A stretch of DNA of 49,608 nt from Thermoanaerobaculum sp. GTDB taxonomy: Bacteria > Acidobacteriota > Thermoanaerobaculia > Multivoradales > UBA5704. Of the stretch, positions 1-8,000 are shown one piece after another. Within the stretch, counting starts at the first letter, position 1. Each line of letters starts with the position of its first letter. The stretch is from the NCBI GenBank assembly GCA_021154885.1, contig JAJKHS010000146.1, positions 1 to 49,608 on the forward strand, given 5' to 3'. Position numbers and translations under genes: made by a program. The notes beneath the pieces are model-generated. The model saw only the letters and a program-made list of their open reading frames with translations. It was not told the DNA's origin and ran no database searches.

Positions 1-197
1 CCGTTCGCGATCCGGTCCCCGATCTGCTGGTAGAGGAACCAGGTCTTGCCCGACCGCCTCATCCCCACGACCACGTCCGCCTTGCCCGGGAGCTCCGGGA
101 GGGAGAAGTCGCGAGGGGTCACCCGCGGCAGCTCCCGTTCCTGGAAGTCCGCGATCAGGCGGTCGATGAGCTCGGCAAGTCCGGTCTGTCCTTCCAC
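1..197 (-). CDS. AAA ATPase, DUF4143-type, N-terminal part only
   Basis: Only the first 65 codons are present; the gene runs off the left edge. From a GTG at 195-197 the frame gives a short N-terminal helix, then VVVGMRRSGKTWFLYQQI, a Walker A P-loop of the GxRRxGKT type. That P-loop form, about 45-50 residues from the start and preceded by a PR(D/E)-rich stretch, is typical of the large AAA ATPase family with a C-terminal DUF4143 domain. These proteins are widespread in accessory regions and their cellular role is poorly defined. The GTG is chosen because upstream in-frame codons run into the operator-like repeats. The start codon sits exactly at the centre of a 23-bp inverted repeat, with a second one just upstream. 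The C-terminal domain is not visible, so the family call rests on the P-loop region. Confidence 0.72.
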   Translation of the reverse strand, partial: MEGQTGLAELIDRLIADFQERELPRVTPRDFSLPELPGKADVVVGMRRSGKTWFLYQQIGDRIAN

Positions 198-207
198 GAA
201 GGACAGA
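185..207. promoter_or_regulatory. Inverted repeat over the ATPase start codon (operator-like, site 1)
   Basis: Perfect 10-bp arms, TCTGTCCTTC at 185-194 and GAAGGACAGA at 198-207, flank a 3-nt spacer that is the GTG start codon of the minus-strand ATPase. Its centre (196) lies 33 bp, about three helical turns, from the centre of site 2 (229). It could act as a DNA operator or as an mRNA hairpin hiding the start codon. No regulator is identified. Confidence 0.6.
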
Positions 208-217
208 TTAGCGTAGA

Positions 218-240
218 TTTGTCCTTTGGGGAAGGACAAA
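218..240. promoter_or_regulatory. Inverted repeat upstream of the ATPase (operator-like, site 2)
   Basis: Perfect 9-bp arms, TTTGTCCTT at 218-226 and AAGGACAAA at 232-240, flank a 5-nt spacer. It has the same 23-bp footprint and core (TGTCCTT/AAGGACA) as site 1. The two sites bracket the short stretch where a minus-strand promoter would lie, so repression or autoregulation is a reasonable inference. Confidence 0.6.
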
Positions 241-333
241 AGCAGCCCGCGCCCCTCGATCCCGCCCCTTCAACCGCCGCCAGCGGATATAGAATGGTGC
301 CGGTGGTGGTAGAAATTACGAGCAGGAGATTAC

Positions 334-1632
334 ATGCCAGAGTTGAACATGCCTCTGAAGGTCTTCTTCTCATACTCACACCAAGACAAAGCTCTACGGG
401 ACGAGCTTGAGTCTCATCTCAGCTTGCTCAGGCGTGAAGGTCTCATCACGACATGGCACGATCGGGAGATCGAGGCTGGGCAAGAGTGGCAACGAGAGAT
501 CGACGATCGTTTAGGAACTGCGGACATCGTTTTGCTGCTGGTGAGTCCGCCCTTCATCGACTCCAGCTACTGCTGGAGCTTCGAGACGGAAATAGCGCTC
601 AAGCGTCACCAGCGAGGCGAGGCGCGGGTCATTCCAATCATCTTGCGGCCAGTGGACTGGAAATCTTCACCCCTCGGGGTACTGCAGGTGCTCCCCAAGG
701 GCGCGAAGCCCGTTGTCGAATGGGCGCTGCGCGATAGCGCCTTTCTCGAGATTGCGTCGGAGCTACGAAAGGTGATTACAACTCTCGTGGCTTCCCGCTT
801 GTCGGCTGCTGCCGCTCTCGGACAGCCAAATCCACAAGTCAAAGATGACCGGTTTGTAAAGGCAGATGTGTCAAGTGGTGCATCGTCACCGGTTCAGCCG
901 CAGCCTCTTCTTTACCTCCCTCCCTCCATCCGTGTCTCCACTAGAGAACAAGAACCGCATAGCACAGCGACGCAACCAGATCCGACTGCGCGTGTTGCGA
1001 GAGTTTGGCGTGACCACCGACGCCCGCTGTCTTGGCTGGTCTCTTGGTTTTTGGCTACTGCAATCGCGTTTGCGTTCCGCCCAGCGATATTCGGAATGAT
1101 GATTACTATAACTTCAGGAACATTATTATCTACATTATTATCTCATGCCGCTGTGCAGGACTTCCTCATGATTGCCTTGCCCGGCATCCTGCAATGGGCT
1201 GTTATCGCAATTTTCTTCAGGCACAGCCTGTCGGTCTTACGAATGACCCTTTGGATTGCAGTGATGACGGCGTTTGCTGCAACTTCCGCGGTCCCTCAAG
1301 AGATCCTGAGGAACGAATACGTACTACTCGCATGGCTGGCCTTGGGGATGCTTGTGGGCCGGCTCGCAACCTTCCCTGATCAAAGGGACTTGGCCCAATT
1401 TCGATCCTGGCGCGTCGTGCTGCTGCTGTTGCCCTTCGCACTCTTTCCGATCGCTCTAGAACTGGTTGGACCATGGAGCGGAGTTCTCTTCACTCTGGCA
1501 ATCGTCTCGATGATCATGGCGCCGGCCATCGAGTTGCTCCGGTCCCTTCCTAGGCCAGAACGACGGCGTGAACTTCTTGTCCAGTGCCGCGCGGCGCCCG
1601 GAGAATCTCCCTCCTCAGTTCAAAGACACTGA
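334..1632 (+). CDS. TIR-domain protein with C-terminal multipass membrane region
   Basis: The 432-aa protein starts with a TIR domain (residues about 8-150). The strand-A motif VFFSYSHQDK is at 10-19, and the SSYCWSFE segment places E84 where bacterial TIR NADases carry the catalytic glutamate. A low-complexity linker (about 165-225) leads to six or seven hydrophobic segments (about 233-415), so the TIR domain is tethered to the membrane. TIR domains usually degrade NAD or make cyclic ADP-ribose signals, often in antiphage defence; here that role is inferred. The ATG at 334 has a GGAG at 324-327 with 6-nt spacing, and a TATAGAAT -10-like box lies at 288-295. Base use is visibly less GC-rich than in the pil genes, consistent with transfer. 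No Thoeris, CBASS or STAND partner is adjacent, although the neighbouring DUF4143-type ATPase is divergent. Confidence 0.8.
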   Translation: MPELNMPLKVFFSYSHQDKALRDELESHLSLLRREGLITTWHDREIEAGQEWQREIDDRLGTADIVLLLVSPPFIDSSYCWSFETEIALKRHQRGEARVIPIILRPVDWKSSPLGVLQVLPKGAKPVVEWALRDSAFLEIASELRKVITTLVASRLSAAAALGQPNPQVKDDRFVKADVSSGASSPVQPQPLLYLPPSIRVSTREQEPHSTATQPDPTARVARVWRDHRRPLSWLVSWFLATAIAFAFRPAIFGMMITITSGTLLSTLLSHAAVQDFLMIALPGILQWAVIAIFFRHSLSVLRMTLWIAVMTAFAATSAVPQEILRNEYVLLAWLALGMLVGRLATFPDQRDLAQFRSWRVVLLLLPFALFPIALELVGPWSGVLFTLAIVSMIMAPAIELLRSLPRPERRRELLVQCRAAPGESPSSVQRH

Positions 1633-1658
1633 TTTTACGTCACTTATCGCAAAAACTG

Positions 1659-1711
1659 CTCCCTCTCCCGGCGAGGGGCGAGAGAGGGGGCCAGGGGCGA
1701 GGGCTTTCGGA
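1659..1711. repeat. Dispersed CTCTCCC/GAGAGGGG intergenic repeat, copy 1
   Basis: A C-rich half (CCCTCTCCCGGCGAGGGG) is followed by a G-rich half containing GAGAGGGGGCCAGGGGCGAG. It can fold into G:C hairpins. Related sequence recurs at about 11.5, 18.8 and 37.9 kb, always between genes. It follows the TIR gene and may act as a transcript end. Confidence 0.6.
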
Positions 1712-1731
1712 AGGGAGGCCGCTGCAGGGAC

Positions 1732-2083
1732 TCATCGTAGTGGGCTGGTGTTGCACTGGCTATTGTCATGCCTCGTGACCCACTCCACCTTGTGATGAGA
1801 GCAATGGAACATGGAGCCAACGCCATAGGTGCTGCGGACCTGGCGTGACGTCTCGACGAAGGCCGGCGTGCACTGCATGCAGGCGCCGCTCTCGTTGCCG
1901 CAAGTCGATGACGCATAACTGAGGCAGCCATCCACACCCTCCCGGCGGCAGACCGTGCACTAGTCGCTGCAGTTGGAATACGGGGGTGCACTGGTCGCAG
2001 GTCTGCGCCTCTGCTGGGGCGCCTTTCAGCGCCTGCGGAGCTGCCCGACGGCCACGCAATCCAAGAAATTGGATTCTCACCGT
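1732..2083 (-). pseudogene. Broken small secreted cysteine-rich protein
   Basis: Read on the minus strand, one frame (from about 2080) gives the end of a signal peptide and mature start, APAEAQTCDQCTP. A shift at a CCCCC run (about 2000) moves the reading to a second frame, YSNCSD, then an in-frame TAG, then CTVCRREGVDGCLSY and a cysteine-rich domain with CMQC and HCSHHK motifs, ending at TGA 1732-1734. The signal peptide also seems split between frames. Joined, the pieces make one coherent exported protein of about 100 residues with some ten cysteines, so this looks like a decayed gene and not chance. Intact cysteine-rich secreted genes occur elsewhere in the window. Function is unknown. A sequencing error could explain the homopolymer shift but not the stop as well. 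Confidence 0.5.
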
Positions 2084-2117
2084 AAAATTTCGCTGCGCAA
2101 CGGCTGCGCGAGTTCAG

Positions 2118-2361
2118 ATGCCTCCGGCAAAGCCGGAGGCATGAAATCTGGGAGCCGCTCAAAGCGGCTGAGCCGCCTAAAGGCGGCGGCCCTTCTCGCA
2201 ATTCTGCTGGATCTTCTGGGTAGGACGCTTTCCCCCACCCGAGTGCGTGGACTCCAACCATCAACCCGACCTCGTTGAGTTTCCCAGCCATCGGTGACTT
2301 CGCCAGTGAGCCCGCCCTCCGGAGCTGTCAAACTTTGAGAGTCACCCCGGCAGAGCCGGGG
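2118..2361. repeat. Cluster of short-loop hairpins
   Basis: Four perfect hairpins sit within 245 bp: ATGCCTCCGGC with its complement (2118-2142, AAA loop, 11-bp stem); AGCCGCT (2153-2169, CAA loop); GCCGCCT (2172-2187, two-base spacer so the real loop is larger); and CCCCGGC (2345-2361, AGA loop). No open reading frame here looks real. The cluster resembles REP/BIME-type intergenic repeats or a structured RNA. With copy 1 of the dispersed repeat and the broken cysteine-rich gene, it accounts for most of the gap 1633-2425. Confidence 0.55.
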
Positions 2362-2425
2362 CTTACCCTTGAGTCAATGATCCGGGGGCGCGATCAAGAT
2401 TGAGGCCTTTCGTCTCTAAGGCGGC

Positions 2426-2650
2426 TCACGGAAGGACGCATCGCACCCGGAAAGAAGGCCCCGCGGCGTCGCCGGTCTCCGCCCCCGGCCGGTCGTGGAG
2501 CCAGGCGAGCAGCCGGGTCTCGATCTGTTCCGGGCTCTCCTGGGGGAAACGTCGGCGCAGGTTCTGGCGCATCATGGCTTCGGCCGCCTCATAGAGGTCA
2601 AAGGTCGTCTGTACTCGAGCGATCAGGGCAGGGTCGCGTACCGGCTTCAT
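2426..2650 (-). CDS. Small hypothetical protein (ARVQTTFDLYEAAE type)
   Basis: The 74-aa protein is helical and charged: a VQTTFDLYEAAEAMMRQNLRR stretch is followed by ESPEQIETRLLAWLHDRPGAE. I recall similar short proteins beside nucleotidyltransferase-like (AbiEii-type) genes in other genomes, but this is memory and not a search. No such partner follows here; the downstream sequence is hairpins and relics. The last dozen residues (FRVRCVLP) look unlike the conserved part, so the 3' end may be eroded. The ATG at 2648-2650 is preceded by no clear ribosome binding site but lies just after an AT-rich stretch. Confidence 0.55.
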   Translation of the reverse strand: MKPVRDPALIARVQTTFDLYEAAEAMMRQNLRRRFPQESPEQIETRLLAWLHDRPGAETGDAAGPSFRVRCVLP

Positions 2651-2707
2651 GGCTAGATTTTACCGCACTTTACGCCAGAAAGGGAGTGTGTTCCCGGCCT
2701 CCCGCGC

Positions 2708-2820
2708 CCCTCAATCCCCGCCCTTCAACCCCGCCTTCTTCGCGTAGTACCTAAACACCGATCTCGTCGAGGAACAGGGTGCCGCGGTCGGCCTCCTAGA
2801 ACAATCCCTTCTTGTCTTTG
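2708..2820 (-). pseudogene. Internally deleted relic of the pilR-like gene
   Basis: Two blocks match the nearby sigma-54 regulator gene. Positions 2708-2756 match 3581-3629 (its 3' end, stop included) with one mismatch over 49 nt. Positions 2758-2820 match 4227-4289 (the part of the AAA+ domain encoding the [12 protein letters not shown] motif) with three mismatches over 63 nt. The 597 nt between the blocks in the parent are missing. What is left is a duplicated, mostly deleted copy about 900 bp from its source. It cannot encode a working protein. Nothing else was recognised between 2821 and 2882. Confidence 0.85.
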
Positions 2821-2882
2821 GTGACCCAGCAAGAGGTACCAGCCTGCTCTCCTGGCGAGTATACTCGGCTCTTGGAGCCCCA

Positions 2883-2911
2883 TTGCCGCCTTGAGGGCTA
2901 ATCAGTAGACT
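2883..2911 (+). promoter_or_regulatory. Putative promoter of the PIN toxin gene (leaderless)
   Basis: TTGCCG at 2883-2888 and TAGACT at 2906-2911 are separated by 17 bp, close to a sigma-70 consensus. The GTG start follows only 6 nt after the -10 box and there is no Shine-Dalgarno, so transcription may begin at the start codon. Confidence 0.45.
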
Positions 2912-2917
2912 CTACAC

Positions 2918-3358
2918 GTGAGGATCTACTTGGACATGTGCAGCATCCAGCGCCCGCTCGACACGAAAGCCCAGGTGCGGAACGCAGTGGAAGCCGAAGC
3001 CATCCTGGGGGTCCTCGCTCTGTGTGAGTCGGGGCAACTGGACCTGGTGTCCTCAGACACCCTGGTCTTTGAAGCTGAGCGGAACCCCCTGCCGACGAGA
3101 AAGCGCTTTGCGTTTGCGGTTCTGGCCCAGGCAAAGCTCATTGTGCGCACAGACGAGGAGATCGAAAGGCGGGCACGCGCGCTGCAAGCTCAAGGACTCA
3201 AGACTCTCGACGCCTTGCACATGGCGTCGGCTGAAAGGGCCCAGGCAGATTTCTTCTGCACATGCGACGACCGATTTCTCAGGCGAGCCAGGGTGTTGGG
3301 GATTGCTCCCACCCAGGTCGTTTCGCCGCTCGAACTGATCGCGGAGGTAGGACCATGA
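2918..3358 (+). CDS. PIN-domain toxin-like protein
   Basis: The 146-aa protein starts IYLDMCSIQRPLD, the beta-strand with the first acidic residue of a PIN ribonuclease fold. It contains conserved E28 (VEAEAIL) and ends with LDALHMASAERAQADFFCTCDDRF, where the LDALH aspartate and the TCDDRF aspartates complete the metal site. PIN toxins are usually VapC-like endoribonucleases that cut tRNA or rRNA. The GTG at 2918 is the only start that keeps the first strand. Its stop overlaps the start of the next gene (ATGA at 3355-3358), so the pair is cotranscribed, with the toxin first. Length (130-150 aa) fits the family. Confidence 0.8.
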   Translation: MRIYLDMCSIQRPLDTKAQVRNAVEAEAILGVLALCESGQLDLVSSDTLVFEAERNPLPTRKRFAFAVLAQAKLIVRTDEEIERRARALQAQGLKTLDALHMASAERAQADFFCTCDDRFLRRARVLGIAPTQVVSPLELIAEVGP

Positions 3359-3570
3359 ATGTCGAAGTGAGACCCCTGGCCGAAATCACCCAGCAGGCGA
3401 TCGAGATCCTGTACAGGGAGTTGGGAGTCGTGGAGACGGTCCGTTTTCTGAGCCAGTTCACGCCAGGATATGGCAACTACACCGAAGAACGGGAATCCCT
3501 TTTCGAGGGGCTGACGTTGGACCAAGCCCTTGCGGCAATGAAGAAGACAGGAGGCCCGGGGAGCGCATAG
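3355..3570 (+). CDS. Putative antitoxin paired with the PIN protein
   Basis: The 71-aa protein (MNVEVRPLAEITQQAIEILY...) begins at the ATG overlapping the stop of the PIN gene. It has two predicted helical segments and a conserved-looking middle (RELGVVETVRFLSQF, then GYGNYTEERESLF). No known DNA-binding motif is clear, so the antitoxin role comes from size, coupling and context. An earlier in-frame ATG at 3262 lies inside the PIN gene and is not needed. Toxin-before-antitoxin is the less common order. Confidence 0.65.
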   Translation: MNVEVRPLAEITQQAIEILYRELGVVETVRFLSQFTPGYGNYTEERESLFEGLTLDQALAAMKKTGGPGSA

Positions 3571-3583
3571 CGCCAGCCAACCC

Positions 3584-4966
3584 TCAATCCCCGCCCTTCA
3601 ACCCCGCCTTCTTCGCATAGTACCTAAACGACCGGAAGCTCATCCCCAGCAGCTCGGCGGCCTGGGTCTGGACGCCGTCGGTGCGCTCCAGGGCCTGGAT
3701 CATGAGCTGGGTGCGGATGGATTCGAGGTAGGCCTCCAGGTCCAGACCCTCCTCGGGGAGCTGCACCAGGTCGGGATGGGTCCGCCGGTTGGTGAGGAGG
3801 TGGACGGGCAGGTCGCGGGTGGTGATGGTCTCGGCGTGGGAGAGGGCGAGCACCCGCTCGATCAGGTTTTCGAGCTCGCGGACGTTCCCGGGCCAGTCGT
3901 AGCTCTCCAGGATCTGCATCGCCTCGATCGAGATCTGGCGCAGCGGCAGCTCCATCTGCCGGCTGTATTTCTGCAGGAAGAAGTCGACCAGCAGGGGGAT
4001 GTCCTCCCGCCGCTGGCGCAGGGGCGGCAGGTGGATGGGCAGGACGTTGATGCGGTAGTACAGGTCCTCGCGGAACTCGCCGGTCTGCAGCCGCCCCTCC
4101 AGGTCCTGGTTGGTGGCGGCGATGATCCGCACGTCGACCGACTCCTCCTCCGTGCCCCCTACTTTGCGCACCACCTTCTCCTGCAGGGCGCGCAGGAGCT
4201 TGACCTGCATCGAGGGGGTCATCTCCCCGATCTCGTCGAGGAACAGGGTGCCGCGGTCGGCCTCCTGGAACAGTCCCTTCTTGTCCTTGACGGCGCCGGT
4301 GAAGGCCCCCCGCTCGTGGCCGAAGAGCTCGCTTTCGAGCAGGTTCTCCGGCATCGCGCCGCAGTTGATGGAGAGGAACCGGCGGGTCGACCGCGGGCTC
4401 GCGAAGTGGATGGCGCGGGCGATCAGCTCCTTGCCGGTGCCGCTCTCGCCGTGGATCAGCGCCGTCGAGGCGGTGCGGGCGATGCGCTCGACGAGGGAGA
4501 AGATCGCCTGCATGCGGGCGCTCTTGCCGATGATGTTGTTGAAGGTGTACTTCTGCTCCAGCTCGCGGCGCAGGTAGACGTTCTCGTCCGCCAGCTCGGC
4601 CCGCTCCAGGGCCTTCTGCGCCACGATCTTCAGCTCGTCGACGTCGAACGGCTTCGAGACGTAGTCGGCCGCCCCCAGCTTCATCGCCTCGATGGCCGAC
4701 TTGGTGGAGGTGTAGGCGGTCATCATGATGACCGGCGGGCCGCCGCCGTTCACCTTGATCTCCCGCAGCAGGTCGAGGCCGTTGCCGTCCGGCATCAGGA
4801 TGTCGCAGAGCACGAGGTCGAAGGCATTGCGCTCCAACTGCTTGTGGGCCTCGGTGACCGAGCGTGCCGTGGTCACCTCGTACCCCACGCCCTGGAAGAG
4901 CAGGGAGAGGAAGTCGAGCATGCTCGACTCGTCGTCGACGATCAGCAGGCGCACGCGCGGGCTCAT
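3584..4966 (-). CDS. pilR: Sigma-54-dependent response regulator, PilR/NtrC family
   Basis: The 460-aa protein has the full NtrC layout. A receiver domain (1-120) carries the DD acidic pair at 11-12 and phospho-acceptor D55 in LVLCDILMP. The AAA+ domain (about 140-375) has Walker A GESGTGKE, the sigma-54 contact loop GAFTGA and Walker B LFLDEIGE. The C-terminal Fis-type helix-turn-helix reads [20 protein letters not shown]. It would open sigma-54 promoters when phosphorylated by the upstream kinase. The ATG at 4966 overlaps the kinase stop (ATGA). The order pilT-pilC-pilS-pilR supports a role in pilin gene control. A decayed duplicate of its 3' end and AAA+ core lies at 2708-2820. Confidence 0.93.
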   Translation of the reverse strand: MSPRVRLLIVDDESSMLDFLSLLFQGVGYEVTTARSVTEAHKQLERNAFDLVLCDILMPDGNGLDLLREIKVNGGGPPVIMMTAYTSTKSAIEAMKLGAADYVSKPFDVDELKIVAQKALERAELADENVYLRRELEQKYTFNNIIGKSARMQAIFSLVERIARTASTALIHGESGTGKELIARAIHFASPRSTRRFLSINCGAMPENLLESELFGHERGAFTGAVKDKKGLFQEADRGTLFLDEIGEMTPSMQVKLLRALQEKVVRKVGGTEEESVDVRIIAATNQDLEGRLQTGEFREDLYYRINVLPIHLPPLRQRREDIPLLVDFFLQKYSRQMELPLRQISIEAMQILESYDWPGNVRELENLIERVLALSHAETITTRDLPVHLLTNRRTHPDLVQLPEEGLDLEAYLESIRTQLMIQALERTDGVQTQAAELLGMSFRSFRYYAKKAGLKGGD

Positions 4967-6723
4967 GCCGGCGCCTCCGCGGAGACCAGGGTGACGCTGG
5001 AGCCGACGGTGGGCAGCTCCACGGTGATGGTGGTGCCGGCGCCCGGGCGGCTGGCGACGCGCAGCCGGCCGCCGTGGTCCTGGACGATGCGGTAGACGAT
5101 CGCCATGCCGATGCCGGTGCCGCCGTCGAAGAACGACTGGAACGGGTGGAAGAGGTTGGTGCGCTGCTCTTCCGACATGCCGAGGCCGGTGTCGATCACC
5201 TGCAGGCGGTACCAGTCGCCCTGGAGCTGGCCGACCACCCGCAGCACGCCGCCGTCGGGCATGGCCCGCAGGGCGTTGCGCGCCAGGTTCCAGAAGATCT
5301 GGCTCACCTGGTCGGGATCGGCGAACAGCCGCGCCGAGGGCGGATCGAAGTCGACTTCCAGGCGGTGCCGGTCCGAGACCTCCTCGCTGTTCTTGAGCAG
5401 CTCGACGTTCTCGGCCAGCAGGCGGCCGATGTCGAAGGAGACGCTCGACCGCTCGCGGGGGCGGGCGAAGCGCAGGAACCCCTTGATGGTGCGGTCCAGG
5501 CGGTGGCTCTCCTTGAGCAGGATCTCGATCAGCTTGCGCTGCGCCGGATCGCCGTCCACCGAGCCGGAGAGCATCTGGACGGACCCCGAGATGGCCGCCA
5601 GGGGGTTGCCGATCTCGTGCGCCAGGCCGGCGGCCAGCTCGCCCACGGCCACCATGCGATCTTTCATCCGCAGCTCCTCCTGCATCCGCCGCCAGCGGGT
5701 CAGGTCCTGGAAGATGATGATGTAGCCGCGGTGGTGCTCCTCGGCGTCGGTGAGCCGCGAGATCGAGAAGCCGACGTAGCGGGTGTCGCCGCCGCTGGTG
5801 ACCTCCACCTCCGAGCGCATGCGGCCGGTCTGCTCGCTGGCGGCGGTCGCTTCGTCCCACTGCGCGGCGTCGAAGAGGCCGGACTCCTGGATCGGCCGGC
5901 CGGCCAGCTCCGTCTCCTCACGGTTGAGGATCTCCAGTCCGGCGTGGTTGGCGCTGGTGACGAGGCCCGCGAGGTCGGTGGTGAGGATGCCGCTGCTGAT
6001 CGACTGGATGACGTCGCGGTGCACCACTTGGAGGTCGGCCAGGTGCTCGCTCTTCTCCTCCAGCGCGCGCTCGGCGCGGGTGACGTTGTGGGCCAGGTAA
6101 TAGGTCAGGAGGGCGACGGCGTAGAAGCCGAAGCCGTGGACCGCCAGGTTGTAGCCCAGGCGGACTCCGGAGACCGCCTCCTGGCTGCGGCTGGCCGGGT
6201 GGATGGCGCCGAAGTAGAGGCCCACGATGAGGAAGGCGTAGAGCAGGAACGCGATGCTCGCCACGGTGACGCCGGCCCGCCGGCGCAGCAGCGTCGAGGC
6301 GACGGCGATGACGATCAGGTAGAGCAGCGAGAAGGGGCTGGTGGCGCCGCCGAGGAAGTAGACCAGGCCGGTGATCAGCATCAGGTCGCCGATGAACTGG
6401 ATGTAGGCCTGGACGGTGGGGTAGCGCCGCAGCAGCCGCATCAGGGCGATGTAGATGAGCGTGGCCACGCAGGTGGCGCCCCCGAGCAGCAGCAGGAAGT
6501 TGCGGGGCACGGCCTCGGGCTCGGGCAACGCGGCGGACTGGGCCGCCGGCGCCGGCGGTCCCACGAGCTCCCCCCGCTCGGGCTGTCCCGCCGTCGTCCC
6601 CGTCGCCGTCTGCGTAGAGGGGACGACCCAGAGCTGGAGCAGGAAATAGGGGAGCAGGACGCTGACGATCGCCACCACGCGGATGGCGGTGTACCAGCGG
6701 AGCTGATGGACCAGGGGAGTCAT
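4963..6723 (-). CDS. pilS: Membrane sensor histidine kinase, PilS-like
   Basis: The 586-aa protein has a hydrophobic N-terminal region with about six membrane segments (residues about 10-225), interrupted by an Ala/Pro/Glu-rich loop (about 40-75). A PAS domain (about 240-350) follows, then a HisKA domain with the H-box GLAHEIGNPLAAI (phosphorylated H369) and an HATPase domain with N, G1 (DTGLGMSEEQ) and G2 (GTGIGMAIVYRIV) boxes. PilS-type kinases sense pilin in the membrane and phosphorylate PilR. It ends in the ATGA overlap with the regulator and starts about 55 bp after the pilC stop. The membrane loop composition varies in the family, so the exact signal is unknown. Confidence 0.9.
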   Translation of the reverse strand: MTPLVHQLRWYTAIRVVAIVSVLLPYFLLQLWVVPSTQTATGTTAGQPERGELVGPPAPAAQSAALPEPEAVPRNFLLLLGGATCVATLIYIALMRLLRRYPTVQAYIQFIGDLMLITGLVYFLGGATSPFSLLYLIVIAVASTLLRRRAGVTVASIAFLLYAFLIVGLYFGAIHPASRSQEAVSGVRLGYNLAVHGFGFYAVALLTYYLAHNVTRAERALEEKSEHLADLQVVHRDVIQSISSGILTTDLAGLVTSANHAGLEILNREETELAGRPIQESGLFDAAQWDEATAASEQTGRMRSEVEVTSGGDTRYVGFSISRLTDAEEHHRGYIIIFQDLTRWRRMQEELRMKDRMVAVGELAAGLAHEIGNPLAAISGSVQMLSGSVDGDPAQRKLIEILLKESHRLDRTIKGFLRFARPRERSSVSFDIGRLLAENVELLKNSEEVSDRHRLEVDFDPPSARLFADPDQVSQIFWNLARNALRAMPDGGVLRVVGQLQGDWYRLQVIDTGLGMSEEQRTNLFHPFQSFFDGGTGIGMAIVYRIVQDHGGRLRVASRPGAGTTITVELPTVGSSVTLVSAEAPA

Positions 6724-6778
6724 GGCGAGCAGGGCCGGGGCGGTGAGGCCGCCCCGGCCAGGGATGTCGCAGCCAACG

Positions 6779-7984
<1,206 letters not shown>

Positions 7985-8000
7985 CCTCGAATTCCTCTCG

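Noticed and set aside
241-275. A third copy of the pilR 3' block near the left end
   Set aside because: Only about 25-30 nt resemble CCCCTCAATCCCCGCCC with gaps; too short and G/C-biased to claim.
1644-2291. A 215-aa minus-strand open frame
   Set aside because: It runs through the dispersed repeat and the broken cysteine-rich gene in a third frame and has no coherent protein features.
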